The notes below the pieces were generated by a model, which searched no databases, was not told the origin of the DNA, and saw only the letters and a list, made by a program, of their open reading frames with translations. Positions 1-11,105 of a stretch of 60,891 bases of DNA are shown here, piece by piece (position 1 is the first letter of the stretch; the number at the start of each line of letters is the position of its first letter). The translations under genes were made by a program, and so were the position numbers. Source of the DNA: an uncultured Pelagibacteraceae bacterium (GTDB lineage: Bacteria > Pseudomonadota > Alphaproteobacteria > Pelagibacterales > Pelagibacteraceae); assembly GCA_902624075.1 (NCBI GenBank), contig CACNWC010000005.1:7501-68391 (forward strand), read 5' to 3'.

Positions 1-316
1 CCTCTATGGTTAGCTTTTCCAAACTATTCAAATTTTTTCAATAAAACTACTGGCCTAGTCCGCTTTCGCTCGCCACTACTAACGGAATCTCAATTGATTT
101 CTTTTCCTCTGGTTACTTAGATGTTTCAGTTCTCCAGGTTGTCTCTTTAAACCTATTTATTCAGTTTAAAGTACCACATAAAGTGGTGGGTTTCCCCATT
201 CGGAAATTTTCGGATCAAAACTTACATACAGCTCCCCGAAACTTATCGCAGTATATCACGTCCTTCATCGGCTTTCAGTGCCAAGGCATCCGCCACACGC
301 CCTTAAACGCTTGATT
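1..316 (-). rRNA. rrl: 23S ribosomal RNA, 5' part (cut by window edge)
   Basis: Read on the minus strand, the stretch from about 316 down to 1 carries the conserved 5' domain of bacterial 23S rRNA: the 5' strand TCAAGCG, then GGCGGATGCCTTGGC near 285-300 and the GATGAAGGACGTG block. It is the third gene of a 16S-tRNA-Ile-tRNA-Ala-23S operon; the rest of 23S and any 5S gene lie outside the window. The 5' end is placed by similarity to the family and may be a few bases off. Confidence 0.95.
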
Positions 317-320
317 TATG

Positions 321-387
321 CACAGAAAAAAATTCTGTGTTGAATCAAATTTTTATTTGAACATTAGCTAATAACATTTCTAATGTT
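321..387 (-). other. Three tandem hairpins in the tRNA-Ala/23S spacer
   Basis: Three short perfect inverted repeats lie end to end just upstream of 23S: 321-327 with 333-339 (7 bp), 345-350 with 355-360 (6 bp), and 360-367 with 380-387 (8 bp). In the rRNA precursor they would form three stem-loops beside the 23S 5' end. Processing or folding signals are a reasonable inference; AT-rich spacers can form such repeats by chance. Confidence 0.4.
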
Positions 388-447
388 CGGATATAGATAT
401 TGATATTAATTATTATTTTTATTTACAATTTTTATAACTAAGTGTTC

Positions 448-523
448 TGGTGGAGGATAGCGGGATCGAACCGCTGACCTCCTGAATGCAAATCAGGCGC
501 TCTCCCAGCTGAGCTAATCCCCC
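448..523 (-). tRNA. tRNA-Ala (anticodon TGC)
   Basis: A 76-nt cloverleaf with encoded CCA. The acceptor stem GGGGGAT pairs with ATCCTCC with one G-U pair, the discriminator is A73, and the anticodon loop TTTGCAT carries TGC. It is the second tRNA of the 16S-23S spacer, in the usual bacterial Ile-Ala order. Confidence 0.97.
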
Positions 524-532
524 ATGATCTTT

Positions 533-609
533 TGGTGGGCCGAGAAAGACTCGAACTTTCGACCCCACCCTTATCAAGGGTGTGCTCTAACCAACTGAGC
601 TACCGGCCC
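533..609 (-). tRNA. tRNA-Ile (anticodon GAT)
   Basis: A 77-nt cloverleaf with encoded CCA. The acceptor GGGCCGG pairs with TCGGCCC, the D-arm contains AGCTCAGTTGGTTAGAGC, and the anticodon loop carries GAT between CCCTT and AGGG. It is the first tRNA in the spacer after 16S and is separated from tRNA-Ala by 9 nt. Confidence 0.97.
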
Positions 610-709
610 CCATGCAAGAGAAACACTAACTTTAAGAAGAGAAATGAGGACGGTCAACATTAACCGTGTATATTATTTAGAATAAAATTTTACTTTTATT
701 CATCCTTAG

Positions 710-2184
<1,475 letters not shown>

Positions 2185-2542
2185 AAAAACGGCGCACACT
2201 AGCTTCTATATAAATTCTAAGAATAAAATTTATATAAATGTTGAAGTGTGTACGACAAATTTTTGGTAACCTTAACCGTCCACACTTCTCTTCTTAAATA
2301 TTAACTTTTTATATAGCTAATTGAGCCAAAAGCTCAATGATTCTCAATTAATTTATTATTTATGCAATAATTTCTGAGAAAGTTTGATGCTTATAGGCTA
2401 AAATAATAGGAAATCAAGCTTTTATGATTAAAAAAAGCTTAAAAAAGTCTGGTTTTTAAAGGGTTTTTTTTGATTTTTTAGAAATGCTGAACTAATAATT
2501 GTGAGCTTAAAATTATATAACTTTTTACTAAATTTTATTTAA
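2185..2542 (-). other. rRNA operon leader and 16S processing stem; no protein gene seen
   Basis: This 358-nt stretch has no credible reading frame. It holds the rRNA leader. The minus-strand transcript from 2298 down to 2272 can pair with the segment just after 16S (657 down to 631) over 27 positions with one U-U mismatch and two G-U pairs, which is the expected RNase III-type stem bracketing 16S. A further hairpin with 7-bp arms at 2320-2326 and 2332-2338 lies in the leader. A promoter candidate sits near 2390-2417. The remaining part up to 2542 is AT-rich DNA before the plus-strand peptidase gene. Confidence 0.8.
2390..2417 (-). promoter_or_regulatory. Candidate rRNA operon promoter
   Basis: On the minus strand there is a -35-like TTGATT (2417-2412), a 16-nt spacer and a -10-like TATAAG (2395-2390). 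This lies about 200 nt upstream of 16S and upstream of the processing-stem arm, as an rRNA promoter should. Similar AT-rich hexamers are common here, so this is the best candidate, not a certainty. Confidence 0.4.
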
Positions 2543-3835
2543 ATGATTAATAAACTAAAATCAAAGTTAAAAAAAAATACTGAATTAATAGCTCTAGGAT
2601 TTTTAATTTTTGTTACTATTGTTTCAACCACATATTACAATTATAGCAAAAAAAAAATTTATAAAAACTATCAAAATATTCTTAATAACGTTTATTTAAA
2701 AAAAACTGTTAATCATTTATTTAATAGTTTAGAGCCAAAATTTAAAAAAATTGAACATAGAATCTCTCCTGGAGAAACTTTTCAAAGTGTTCTAGAAACA
2801 TATTCAGTAGCACCATCAGAAATAGAAGAAATCAAAAAAAAATTGAAAAAAAAGACTAACCTCAATAAACTTACTCCTGATCAAAAAATTAGTTTCACAA
2901 TAGATCAAACAAATAATCAAATTAAAGAATTTATTTTTCAAATTTCAAACACAAAAAAAATATTTTTAACTAAAAGTGTAGAGGCTAAAGAATTTAATCA
3001 AAAAATTGTGGCTACTAAATTAGATAAAGATATTATTTATGCAGAGAATATAATCCAACAAAGTCTTTATAGATCAGCAGTTAGTAAAAAGATACCTGTT
3101 AGTGTGATAATCGAATTTGCAAGGATTTATGGTTTTCAGGTTGATTTTCAACGAGACATTAGAAAACAAGATACTTTTCAAATAATGTATGAATCTTTTA
3201 GTGATGAAAAAGGAAAAATTGTTGAAACAGGAAATATCTTATTTGCCAATCTTAAATTAAGTGGTCAAAATAATGCTTTATATTATTTTGATAAAAAGGG
3301 AAGTGAAGGTCACTATGATAAAAATGGAAAAAGTGTAAAAAAAGCCCTAATGAAAACTCCGATAAATGGAGCTAGACTTTCATCACCGTTTGGAATGAGA
3401 AAACATCCAATTGATGGTTTTAATAAAATGCACAAAGGAACAGATTTTGCTGCACCTATGGGTACACCAATAATGGCCTCAGGTGACGGTATCGTAAAAA
3501 AAGCTGGTTGGTGTGGTGGTGGAGGAAATTGTGTTGTCATCAAACATAACTCAACTTATCAAACTGTTTATGCACACATGTCAAAATTTGCCGTTGGTAT
3601 TAAAAGTGGAGTTAGAGTAAAACAAGGTCAAACAATTGGTTATGTCGGATCCACTGGAAAATCAACAGGGCCACATTTACATTATGAAGTAATTGTTAAT
3701 GGGAAAAAAATTAACTCACAAACTTTAAAGTTACCATCTGGAAAAATATTAAAAAATAATGAAAGAGTATTATTTGAAACTAAGAAAATAAAGTTGGATG
3801 TTTTAAAATCAGAGAAAATAATAGGTTTAAATTAG
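2543..3835 (+). CDS. M23-family (LytM/MepM-like) peptidoglycan endopeptidase, membrane-anchored
   Basis: A 430-aa murein hydrolase that would cut peptide cross-links in the periplasm. Residues about 14-33 form one hydrophobic N-terminal segment (LIALGFLIFVTIVSTTYY), followed by a charged linker and a mixed region resembling the degenerate middle domains of MepM proteins. The C-terminal LytM domain (about 265-390) has the zinc motifs: MHKGTD with His297 and Asp301, and HLHYE with His378 and His380. These are intact, so it is probably an active enzyme and not a NlpD/EnvC-type activator. It stands alone, divergent from the rRNA operon, and its stop overlaps the end of the convergent DUF4167 gene by 4 nt. 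The exact cross-link specificity cannot be read from sequence. Confidence 0.88.
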   Translation: MINKLKSKLKKNTELIALGFLIFVTIVSTTYYNYSKKKIYKNYQNILNNVYLKKTVNHLFNSLEPKFKKIEHRISPGETFQSVLETYSVAPSEIEEIKKKLKKKTNLNKLTPDQKISFTIDQTNNQIKEFIFQISNTKKIFLTKSVEAKEFNQKIVATKLDKDIIYAENIIQQSLYRSAVSKKIPVSVIIEFARIYGFQVDFQRDIRKQDTFQIMYESFSDEKGKIVETGNILFANLKLSGQNNALYYFDKKGSEGHYDKNGKSVKKALMKTPINGARLSSPFGMRKHPIDGFNKMHKGTDFAAPMGTPIMASGDGIVKKAGWCGGGGNCVVIKHNSTYQTVYAHMSKFAVGIKSGVRVKQGQTIGYVGSTGKSTGPHLHYEVIVNGKKINSQTLKLPSGKILKNNERVLFETKKIKLDVLKSEKIIGLN

Positions 3836-4248
3836 TTTGCTTGAACTTCTGATTTGATTTTTTCAGAATTTTCATTTTCTGTTAAATCTTTATCCTTTTT
3901 TTCTTTATCAGAGGAAATGTCTGAATTAACTGAACTTTCAGTAAAATTATTTGTTTTTTTAAAATTTTCTTTTTCATTTAAAATTCTAGTAAAATGATCT
4001 GCATGTTGAAAATAGTTTTCTGATAAAATTTTATCACCACTTGATAGTGCTTCCCTTGCTAAGTTATTATATTTTTCAATTAATTTTGGGGCATTATGAT
4101 TATTTCTTCCTGGTATCTTTCTTTGAAAGTTTTCACTATTTGTAAAATTATTTACAAATTTTGATCGTTCCCCATTCGATTTAAAAGATCTGTCACCTCT
4201 TCTAAAGTTATTTCTTCTTTGATTGTTTTTGTTTCTAAAAGTAACCAT
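3832..4248 (-). CDS. DUF4167 family protein
   Basis: A 138-aa very basic, Asn/Arg-rich protein. Residues 1-45 are rich in Arg, Asn and Gly (an RNA-binding-like tail); residues about 50-90 (NAPKLIEKYNNLAREALSSG then NYFQHADHFTRIL) match the conserved core of the alphaproteobacterial DUF4167 family. The C-terminus is acidic and low in complexity. It lies 11 nt downstream of prmC in the minus-strand unit lysC-ispG-prfA-prmC-DUF4167, a neighbourhood seen across Alphaproteobacteria. The function is not established; nucleic-acid or ribosome binding is only an inference from composition and neighbours. Confidence 0.8.
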   Translation of the reverse strand: MVTFRNKNNQRRNNFRRGDRSFKSNGERSKFVNNFTNSENFQRKIPGRNNHNAPKLIEKYNNLAREALSSGDKILSENYFQHADHFTRILNEKENFKKTNNFTESSVNSDISSDKEKKDKDLTENENSEKIKSEVQAN

Positions 4249-4259
4249 CTTTAACTTAA

Positions 4260-5102
4260 TTATAATTTTGTACTAATAATACATCTGTCATTTCCCGCTA
4301 AATCCTTCACAACTTTATTAATATAAAAACCTTTTTTTTTTAATAATTCCCTAATTATTTTTCTTTGATCAAAAGCTATTTCCAAAAAAAATTTACCTTT
4401 TTTTTTAATCAGTTCAGATGATTTATTTATCACTTTCTCTACAACTGATATTCCATTTAATCCGCCGTCTAAAGCAAGTTTTGGCTCAAAACCTATTACA
4501 TCTTTATCCAAATATTTGAAATCTAAATTTTTAATATAAGGAGGATTTGATATAATTAAATCATATTTGCCATATTTAAAATTGTCAATATCAGAATTAA
4601 ACAATTTTACTCTATTTTTTAAACCAAATTTAGTAACATTTGTTTTGCATAAATCTATTGATTTTTTGCTAATATCGATACCAATTCCACTAAAATCTAA
4701 TCTTTCTTTTAATATTGATAAAAGAATACATCCTGATCCGATACCAATATCTAGTATCTTTTGTTTGGATTTAAACTTTGTAAATTTTAATACTTGATCA
4801 ACTATTAGTTCCGTATCTGGTCTAGGAATTAAAACATCTTCGGATATGTTAAATTCGTATTTCCAAAATTCTTTCTTTCCAGTTATGTATGAGACTGGTT
4901 TAAGAAGAGATCTTTTTTTAATTAAATTTCTATATTCACAAATATATCTTTTTTTTAAACTTTCCGATAAATTAAGGAGTACATATTTTCTGTCTTTTTT
5001 TATAACATGAGAAAGTAAAATTTCGCTATCTAAATTTGCAGATATAACTTTTTTTTTTGCTAGTAAGCGTGATGCTTCATAAAGAGCTGTTTGCAGTTTC
5101 AT
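4260..5102 (-). CDS. prmC: Release-factor glutamine N5-methyltransferase
   Basis: A 280-aa SAM-dependent enzyme that methylates the glutamine of the GGQ motif of release factors. The SAM-binding motif ILDIGIGSGCI sits near residue 115 and the diagnostic active-site motif NPPY near 185. The helical N-terminal domain of about 80 residues is of normal length. It follows prfA with a 3-nt gap, so enzyme and substrate gene are co-transcribed, the classic prfA-prmC arrangement. All motifs are intact and nothing is unusual apart from the high Lys/Ile content shared with its neighbours. Confidence 0.96.
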   Translation of the reverse strand: MKLQTALYEASRLLAKKKVISANLDSEILLSHVIKKDRKYVLLNLSESLKKRYICEYRNLIKKRSLLKPVSYITGKKEFWKYEFNISEDVLIPRPDTELIVDQVLKFTKFKSKQKILDIGIGSGCILLSILKERLDFSGIGIDISKKSIDLCKTNVTKFGLKNRVKLFNSDIDNFKYGKYDLIISNPPYIKNLDFKYLDKDVIGFEPKLALDGGLNGISVVEKVINKSSELIKKKGKFFLEIAFDQRKIIRELLKKKGFYINKVVKDLAGNDRCIISTKL

Positions 5103-5105
5103 AAA

Positions 5106-6176
5106 TTAGATATTTTTAAGGCTTTCTTCTTGAGCTTGTAAAGTTAATGACTCAATCATTTCATCAAATGCAATGCCCTCTAAAAATTCATCTAATTTAT
5201 GTAAAGTTAAATTAATTCTATGATCTGTAATTCTTCCTTGAGGAAAATTATATGTTCTAATTCTTTCTGATCTATCCCCTGTTCCAATTTTACTTTTTCT
5301 ATCTTGTGATCTCTCTTTTTCAATTCTAGATCTTTCAAGTTCGTATAATCTAGCTCTAAGTATTTTCATACCCTTGGCTTTATTTTTATGCTGAGATTTT
5401 TCGTCTTGTTGAGACACTGTAAGACCTGTAGGTATATGTGTTATTCTTACTGCACTATCTGTCGTGTTAACAGACTGTCCTCCAGGACCACCAGCTCTAA
5501 ACACATCTATTCTTAAATCAGTTTCATTTATTTTTAAATCTACTTCTTCAGCCTCAGGCAAAACCGCAACTGTAGCAGCAGATGTATGAACTCTTCCTTG
5601 AGTTTCAGTATCTGGAACTCTTTGAACTCGATGAACTCCACTTTCATATTTCAAGGTTGAATAAATATTTGTTCCTTTAATTGAAGCAATAACTTCTTTA
5701 AGACCACCTGCTTCACTTCTCGAGATAGAAATTAATTCAAGTGACCATTTTTTTTTATGACTAATTTTTTCATACATTTTAAAAAGGTCTGCAGCAAATA
5801 AACTTGCCTCAAGACCGCCAGTGCCTGCTCTGATTTCTATGATAGCATTCTTTTTATCAGCTTCATCTTTAGGTAATAAAAATAGTTTTAATTTTTTTTC
5901 ATTTTTTTCATATTCATTTTGTAAATCTTTGAGTTCGATTTCAGCCATTTTTGATAATTCTTCATCAGAATTTTTATCTTCTAAAATTTTTTCCAGATCT
6001 GCTTTATCTTTTTCAAATGAAATGTATTTTTTTGCATTCTCTATTATTTCATTTAAATCTGAGTATTCTTTTGACTTTTCTGCGAAAAATTTTTTATCTA
6101 TTTTTCCAGAAGATAAGTCTTTTTCTAATAAAGAGTGTTTACTGATCAATTCTTCAATTGTTTTTTGTGGTATCAT
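5106..6176 (-). CDS. prfA: Peptide chain release factor 1
   Basis: A 356-aa class-I release factor that reads UAA and UAG and triggers peptide release. The catalytic GGQ lies in [16 protein letters not shown] (about 228-243). The codon-reading tripeptide region is [18 protein letters not shown], so the PxT motif of RF1 is P-D-T, not the P-A-T of E. coli; the SPF of RF2 is absent, which excludes prfB. The start ATG lies 2 nt after the ispG stop. It is co-transcribed with prmC, which modifies its glutamine. Confidence 0.97.
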   Translation of the reverse strand: MIPQKTIEELISKHSLLEKDLSSGKIDKKFFAEKSKEYSDLNEIIENAKKYISFEKDKADLEKILEDKNSDEELSKMAEIELKDLQNEYEKNEKKLKLFLLPKDEADKKNAIIEIRAGTGGLEASLFAADLFKMYEKISHKKKWSLELISISRSEAGGLKEVIASIKGTNIYSTLKYESGVHRVQRVPDTETQGRVHTSAATVAVLPEAEEVDLKINETDLRIDVFRAGGPGGQSVNTTDSAVRITHIPTGLTVSQQDEKSQHKNKAKGMKILRARLYELERSRIEKERSQDRKSKIGTGDRSERIRTYNFPQGRITDHRINLTLHKLDEFLEGIAFDEMIESLTLQAQEESLKNI

Positions 6177-6178
6177 TT

Positions 6179-7276
6179 TTAATTTTTTTTTAAATCTAGG
6201 ACTTTTTTCTCGACTGCACTCACAACTTTTTCAATCATATCATTTGTCAAAACTTTCTCTGACTGAATACCTGATAAATAAAGCATATTGCTTCCCTTAT
6301 TGCCTCCTGTTATTCCCACATCTGTCATGGCTGCCTCACCAGGTCCATTAACTACACATCCTATAATAGATAAAGTGATAGGTGTTTTTATATGTGAAAG
6401 CTTTCTCTCTAAAATTTTCACAGTTTCAATTACCTGAAATCCTTGTCTTGCACACGAAGGGCAAGAAATTATCTTTACACCTCTTTCTCTTAAATTAAGA
6501 GATTTTAATATTTCATTACCTATTTTAACTTCTTCGACAGGGTTATCTGATAAAGAAATTCTTATTGTGTCACCTATACCATCTAAAAGTAAAGTTCCTA
6601 GTCCAATGGAGGATTTTATACTCCCCGGCACAAACCCTCCTGCTTCTGTAATTCCCAAATGAAGAGGATAATCAGTGGCCTTAGATAGCTGACGATAAGC
6701 CTCTATTGATAAAAAAACATCTGAGGATTTTACACTTATTTTTAAATTACTAAAATCTTCATCCTCCAAAATTTTGATATTTCTTAAAGCACTTTCAACT
6801 AATGCCTCTGGACAAGGTTCTTTATATTTATCTAAAATATCTTTTTCTAATGACCCTGCATTAACCCCAACCCTAATGGAACAATTATTATCACGTGCTG
6901 CTTTTATAACTTCTTTAATTTTATTTATATTACCAATATTTCCAGGGTTTATTCTTAAACAACTGGCACCACTCTCTGCAGCTTCGATTGCTCTTTTAAA
7001 ATGAAAATGAATATCGGCAACTATAGGAATATCAACATGTCTGATAATTTCTTTTAATGCTCTAGATGACTCCTCATCTGGACAAGAAACTCTTACGATA
7101 TCAGCGCCTTCACTTTGAATTTCATTTATTTGTTTTATAGTAGCTTTAATATCTGTTGTAAGAGTATTGGTCATCGATTGGACTGAAATAGGATTGTTTC
7201 CTCCAACCTTGACTTTACCTACATTAATTTCTCTTGTTTTTTTTCTCTTGATATCTCTAAATGGTCTTATGCTCAT
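6179..7276 (-). CDS. ispG: 4-hydroxy-3-methylbut-2-enyl diphosphate synthase (flavodoxin/ferredoxin)
   Basis: A 365-aa iron-sulfur enzyme of the MEP isoprenoid pathway that converts MEcPP to HMBPP. The N-terminal TIM-barrel half begins with [20 protein letters not shown]. The C-terminal half carries the [4Fe-4S] cysteines in CPSCARQGF and GCVVNGPGE. Length and motif order match the short bacterial form without the insertion found in plants. It sits between lysC (2-nt gap) and prfA (2-nt gap) in a tight minus-strand run. The neighbours suggest shared growth-linked expression and not a pathway operon. Confidence 0.96.
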   Translation of the reverse strand: MSIRPFRDIKRKKTREINVGKVKVGGNNPISVQSMTNTLTTDIKATIKQINEIQSEGADIVRVSCPDEESSRALKEIIRHVDIPIVADIHFHFKRAIEAAESGASCLRINPGNIGNINKIKEVIKAARDNNCSIRVGVNAGSLEKDILDKYKEPCPEALVESALRNIKILEDEDFSNLKISVKSSDVFLSIEAYRQLSKATDYPLHLGITEAGGFVPGSIKSSIGLGTLLLDGIGDTIRISLSDNPVEEVKIGNEILKSLNLRERGVKIISCPSCARQGFQVIETVKILERKLSHIKTPITLSIIGCVVNGPGEAAMTDVGITGGNKGSNMLYLSGIQSEKVLTNDMIEKVVSAVEKKVLDLKKN

Positions 7277-7278
7277 TT

Positions 7279-8493
7279 TTAATTATCTAATTTAAATTCT
7301 TTATGTAATGCAATTAATGCATTTTTAGTACTTTTTTTATCAATTAAAACTGAAATTTTTATCTCAGAGGTAGAGATTACCTGAATGTTAATTCTTTTTT
7401 TTGCAAGTGTTTGGAACATTCTAAAAGTGACCCCCGGAGTTGTAATCATACCAACTCCAATTACTGAAATTTTTGAAACACCTTTTTTAAATAATAGTTT
7501 TCTATAACTGATAGTTTTATTTTCTTGAATTATTTTTTTTGTTTTATTTAGATCTTCTGTCTTTATTGTGAATGTTAAATCAGTCTCTTTACCATTGGCA
7601 GAAATATTTTGAACAACCATATCAACATTAATTAAATTCTTTGATAGTGGTTTAAAAATTGATGCTGCAACACCAGGTTTATCTTTCACACCAATAAGTG
7701 ATACTTTTGAATCATTTTGAGTAGATGAAATTCCCGTTACAATCTTATTATTAATTATATTTGATCTTTTTGTAATTAGTGTTCCTGATTTTTTAATAAA
7801 AGATGATTTTACCTCTATATCAATTCTATTTAATCTTGCATCCTGTATTGAGACTGGCTGCATAACCTTAGCACCTAATGATGCCATTTCCAACATCTCC
7901 TCATATGAAATTACCTTTATTTTTTTTGCGCTTTTTAATTTATTTGGATCTGTAGTGTATACACCCTCAACATCAGTATAAATTATACATCTCTCAGCTT
8001 TAAAAAATTTTGCAACCATTATTGCGCTTGCATCAGATCCTCCTCTTCCAAGAGTAGTAATTCTATTTTCATTATTGATTCCTTGAAATCCTGTAATAAT
8101 AGGGATGCCGCCCTCTTTTAGATATTTAGTTATTTTATTTTTATTAATTTGATTAATCCTCGAATGTTTATAAGCTCCCAATGTAATTATTGGAATTTGC
8201 CAAGACAACCAAGATCTGGATTTATACCCTTTATGAATTAATCTTCCTGCTATCAAGGAACAAGCAACTTGTTCTCCTGAAGAAACTAAAACATCATGCT
8301 CTGATTTTGAAAAATTATCACTTATTTCAAAAGATTTTTTTATCAACTCATTTGTCACACCACTCATTGCTGATGAAACAACAATTACTTTATATTTTTT
8401 TTTTTTATATCTAGCAATTATTTCGGCAACTCTTTTAATCTTTTTGATCGTACCGACTGAAGTACCTCCAAATTTTAAAACTACAGTTTTCAT
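7279..8493 (-). CDS. lysC: Aspartate kinase
   Basis: A 404-aa kinase for the first step of the aspartate pathway (Lys, DAP, Thr, Met). The N-terminal motif [10 protein letters not shown] and the later GRGGSDASA and [12 protein letters not shown] are the ATP/aspartate-binding signatures. Two C-terminal ACT domains (about 260-400; [15 protein letters not shown] and [14 protein letters not shown]) imply feedback control by lysine and/or threonine. It is a monofunctional enzyme without a homoserine dehydrogenase fusion. It is the first gene of the minus-strand run and is divergent from ubiG, with a 64-nt AT-rich gap that must hold both promoters. DapD and DapE of the same route are encoded near 55-56 kb. 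Confidence 0.96.
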   Translation of the reverse strand: MKTVVLKFGGTSVGTIKKIKRVAEIIARYKKKKYKVIVVSSAMSGVTNELIKKSFEISDNFSKSEHDVLVSSGEQVACSLIAGRLIHKGYKSRSWLSWQIPIITLGAYKHSRINQINKNKITKYLKEGGIPIITGFQGINNENRITTLGRGGSDASAIMVAKFFKAERCIIYTDVEGVYTTDPNKLKSAKKIKVISYEEMLEMASLGAKVMQPVSIQDARLNRIDIEVKSSFIKKSGTLITKRSNIINNKIVTGISSTQNDSKVSLIGVKDKPGVAASIFKPLSKNLINVDMVVQNISANGKETDLTFTIKTEDLNKTKKIIQENKTISYRKLLFKKGVSKISVIGVGMITTPGVTFRMFQTLAKKRINIQVISTSEIKISVLIDKKSTKNALIALHKEFKLDN

Positions 8494-8557
8494 GATAAAA
8501 AAATTTTAAATTAAAATATATTGATAAAATTCATCTTCGTTATAAAGTCAACTACCA

Positions 8558-9286
8558 ATGAAAAATAGCACAATTAATAAAGAAGAAATAGAAAAATTTT
8601 CGAAAATTGCAGAAGAATGGTGGAATCCTGAGGGTAAATTTAAACCATTACACAAGTTTAATCCTATAAGAATTTCTTATATTAGAGATAACATTATAAA
8701 CTCTTTAAATCTGAAAAAAACAGAGAGACCACTAGAAAAACTAAAGATACTAGATATTGGGTGTGGTGGAGGTTTGCTTTCAGAACCAATGAGCAGATTG
8801 GGTGCAGATGTTGTCGGAATAGATGCGTCAGATAAGAACATCAAAATTGCCAAATTACATGCTCAAAAAAATAATTTAAATATTAAATATTTTTGTAATT
8901 CTCCAGAAAATTTTAAAACCGAACTTAAATTCGATGTTATACTTAATATGGAAATAGTTGAACATGTAAAAGATGTAGATTTTTTTTTAAAATCTTGTTC
9001 AAAACTTTTAAAAAATAATGGAATTATGTTTGTTGCTACCATAAACAAAACACTAAAATCATATATATTTGCGATAATTGGAGCTGAATATATTTTAAGA
9101 TGGTTACCAATAGGTACTCACGAATGGGAAAAATTTGTTAAACCTGATGATTTAATAAATATTCTTAAAAAATATAATCTTAAACTAAGTGCTATCGATG
9201 GTTTAAAATTTGATATTCTTAAAAATGAGTGGAATTTTAATGAAGATAAATCGGTAAATTATATTACGAAATTTATTAAAGATTAA
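8558..9286 (+). CDS. ubiG: Ubiquinone biosynthesis O-methyltransferase
   Basis: A 242-aa SAM-dependent methyltransferase for both O-methylation steps of ubiquinone synthesis. The N-terminal EEWWNPEGKFKPLHKFNP is the UbiG family signature. The SAM motif LDIGCGGGLLSEPMSRLGA lies near residues 66-84, and the late motif IGTHEWEKFVKP is also typical. The gene is monocistronic on the plus strand, divergent from lysC; its end overlaps the convergent DUF1178 gene by 4 nt. Confidence 0.95.
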   Translation: MKNSTINKEEIEKFSKIAEEWWNPEGKFKPLHKFNPIRISYIRDNIINSLNLKKTERPLEKLKILDIGCGGGLLSEPMSRLGADVVGIDASDKNIKIAKLHAQKNNLNIKYFCNSPENFKTELKFDVILNMEIVEHVKDVDFFLKSCSKLLKNNGIMFVATINKTLKSYIFAIIGAEYILRWLPIGTHEWEKFVKPDDLINILKKYNLKLSAIDGLKFDILKNEWNFNEDKSVNYITKFIKD

Positions 9287-9699
9287 TTATTCTTATCTTC
9301 AATCCATGGTATATTTTCTACATTTATACCTTCTTCTTTAAGCTCTTTTATTTCCTCTTTCGATGCGGTCCCATAAATACCTTTTTCTTTTTTTTTTTTA
9401 TCATAATGTATAGATCTTGCCTCATAAGCAAAATTTTTTCCTACATAATCAAAGTTATTTTTGATAAATTTTTGATATTCTTTAATTTTTTTTTCCACGT
9501 CCTTAAATTTTAAATTTTTTTCATTTTTAGACTTATTAAGTAATACTGGTGCCATTAAATTTTTTTCGATTTTTTTTGAATTACAATTATGACAAATTAG
9601 AAAATTTTTTTTTTTTAATTTGTCATATTCTAATGAAGAAGCAAACCAACTGTCAAATGATAAGTCACAATTTTTACAAATGAGTCTATATTTAATCAT
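9283..9699 (-). CDS. DUF1178 family protein
   Basis: A 138-aa protein of the DUF1178 family. Two cysteine pairs near the N-terminus (CKNCDLSFDSWF and CHNCNS) form a probable zinc ribbon; the C-terminal segment KGIYGTASKEEIKELKEEGI is the other conserved block. The middle is a Lys-rich linker. It is 39 nt downstream of argJ on the same strand, so it may be co-transcribed. The biochemical role of the family is unknown to me. Confidence 0.85.
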   Translation of the reverse strand: MIKYRLICKNCDLSFDSWFASSLEYDKLKKKNFLICHNCNSKKIEKNLMAPVLLNKSKNEKNLKFKDVEKKIKEYQKFIKNNFDYVGKNFAYEARSIHYDKKKKEKGIYGTASKEEIKELKEEGINVENIPWIEDKNN

Positions 9700-9738
9700 A
9701 AGTGTTAATTAGTGTCTGATTGTGATATTTCAATATGT

Positions 9739-11040
9739 TTAGCTTCGATAATCAGCATTTATTTCAATATACTTCTTGGTAAGATCCATTGTATAAGCTA
9801 CAAATTTTTTTGACCCATTAAATATATCTACAAATATTTCTATATTATCGTTTTTCATATAATCAGCAGTTTTAATTTCATCATAATTGCTATTAAACTT
9901 TCCATTTTGAACAATACTTAAATCACCAAATTTAATAGATAATTTATCATAATTTAGAGCTACACCTGCTTTTCCTATTGCCATAACTATTCTTCCCCAG
10001 TTTGGATCTTGTCCTGCAATAGCTGTTTTAACTAAAGGCGAGTTGGCTATTGAAAAGGCAATTTTTTTTGCGTCATTTTCAGTTTTGCAATTTTGAACAT
10101 TTATAGTAATAAACTTTGACGCTCCTTCACCATCTGCTACTACTCTTTTCGCCAAATTAAGTAAAACCTCATTTAATGACTCTTCAAAAAATTTAATTTT
10201 TTCGTCATTTATATTATTTATTTTTGGATGCTTTGCTTTACCTGTTGAAAAAATAGAAACCATATCATTAGTACTCGTGTCTCCATCACAGCTTATTGCG
10301 TTAAATGTTGTCTCAATATTTTTTCTTAATAGTTTTTTTAGTATCTCGTTTGGAATCTCAGCATCAGTAAAGATATAACCTAAAGTTGTTGCCATATTAG
10401 GTTGTATCATTCCTGATCCTTTGGCTATTCCATAAATTTTAATTCTACTATTTCCAATTGTACATTCTTTCATTGACATTTTAGGCTGAGTATCAGTTGT
10501 CATAATACCAAGAGCTGCTTTCATCCAAATATATTTGTTTTGAGTATACTTTATTTTCTCAATCAATTCGGGAATTTTATTTTTAATTTTTTCCTCTGGA
10601 AAAGTTTCACCGATCGTACCCGTACAACCAAAAATAATTTCCTTATTTCTAATTCGTTTAGGTTGATCGTCGTCTATTTTTTGTTTTTCTGATAATTGTT
10701 CTGATACAATTTCAGCTATTTTTTCTAAACCTCTATATCCTAATTTTCCAGTAAAACAATTTGCATTCCTTGTGTTAACTATAAGTGAAAAAATTTTTTT
10801 AGCTTTTTGATTTAAATTCCATTTTATATTTTCAGATATAATTTTTGACTGGGTATAAACAGACGCATGATTTGCCCCGTCTCTAAAATAAAACATTACC
10901 AAGTCATCTCTCTTATTGTTATATAGGTCGGCACTAACAGTTGAAATAGATACCCCATCTATATGGTCTAGATCCTGAAATTCCATCAATCGCTTGTTTT
11001 TTGATTTAGATGATAAAAAATTTGTTAAATTAATACCCAT
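9739..11040 (-). CDS. argJ: Glutamate N-acetyltransferase / amino-acid acetyltransferase
   Basis: A 433-aa bifunctional enzyme of the arginine pathway that recycles the acetyl group from N-acetylornithine to glutamate. The self-cleavage site region reads GMIQPNMATTLGYIFTDAE, with Ala-Thr at the cut and the nucleophilic Thr of the beta chain. The segments STNDMV and GQDPNWGRI are also diagnostic. It fits with argB, argD and argF elsewhere in the window as a cyclic arginine pathway. It is divergent from secA across about 65 nt. Confidence 0.95.
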   Translation of the reverse strand: MGINLTNFLSSKSKNKRLMEFQDLDHIDGVSISTVSADLYNNKRDDLVMFYFRDGANHASVYTQSKIISENIKWNLNQKAKKIFSLIVNTRNANCFTGKLGYRGLEKIAEIVSEQLSEKQKIDDDQPKRIRNKEIIFGCTGTIGETFPEEKIKNKIPELIEKIKYTQNKYIWMKAALGIMTTDTQPKMSMKECTIGNSRIKIYGIAKGSGMIQPNMATTLGYIFTDAEIPNEILKKLLRKNIETTFNAISCDGDTSTNDMVSIFSTGKAKHPKINNINDEKIKFFEESLNEVLLNLAKRVVADGEGASKFITINVQNCKTENDAKKIAFSIANSPLVKTAIAGQDPNWGRIVMAIGKAGVALNYDKLSIKFGDLSIVQNGKFNSNYDEIKTADYMKNDNIEIFVDIFNGSKKFVAYTMDLTKKYIEINADYRS

Positions 11041-11105
11041 AGTATTTAAAATAATTATTTAATAATTATATTAAAGGTTATAAGTAAATAATAAATCAAA
11101 AACTA

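Noticed and set aside
5821..6351. 176-codon plus-strand frame opposite prfA
   Set aside because: Its Phe/Ser/Leu-rich sequence is what the complement of a Lys/Glu-rich gene gives; RF1 and IspG on the other strand are certain.
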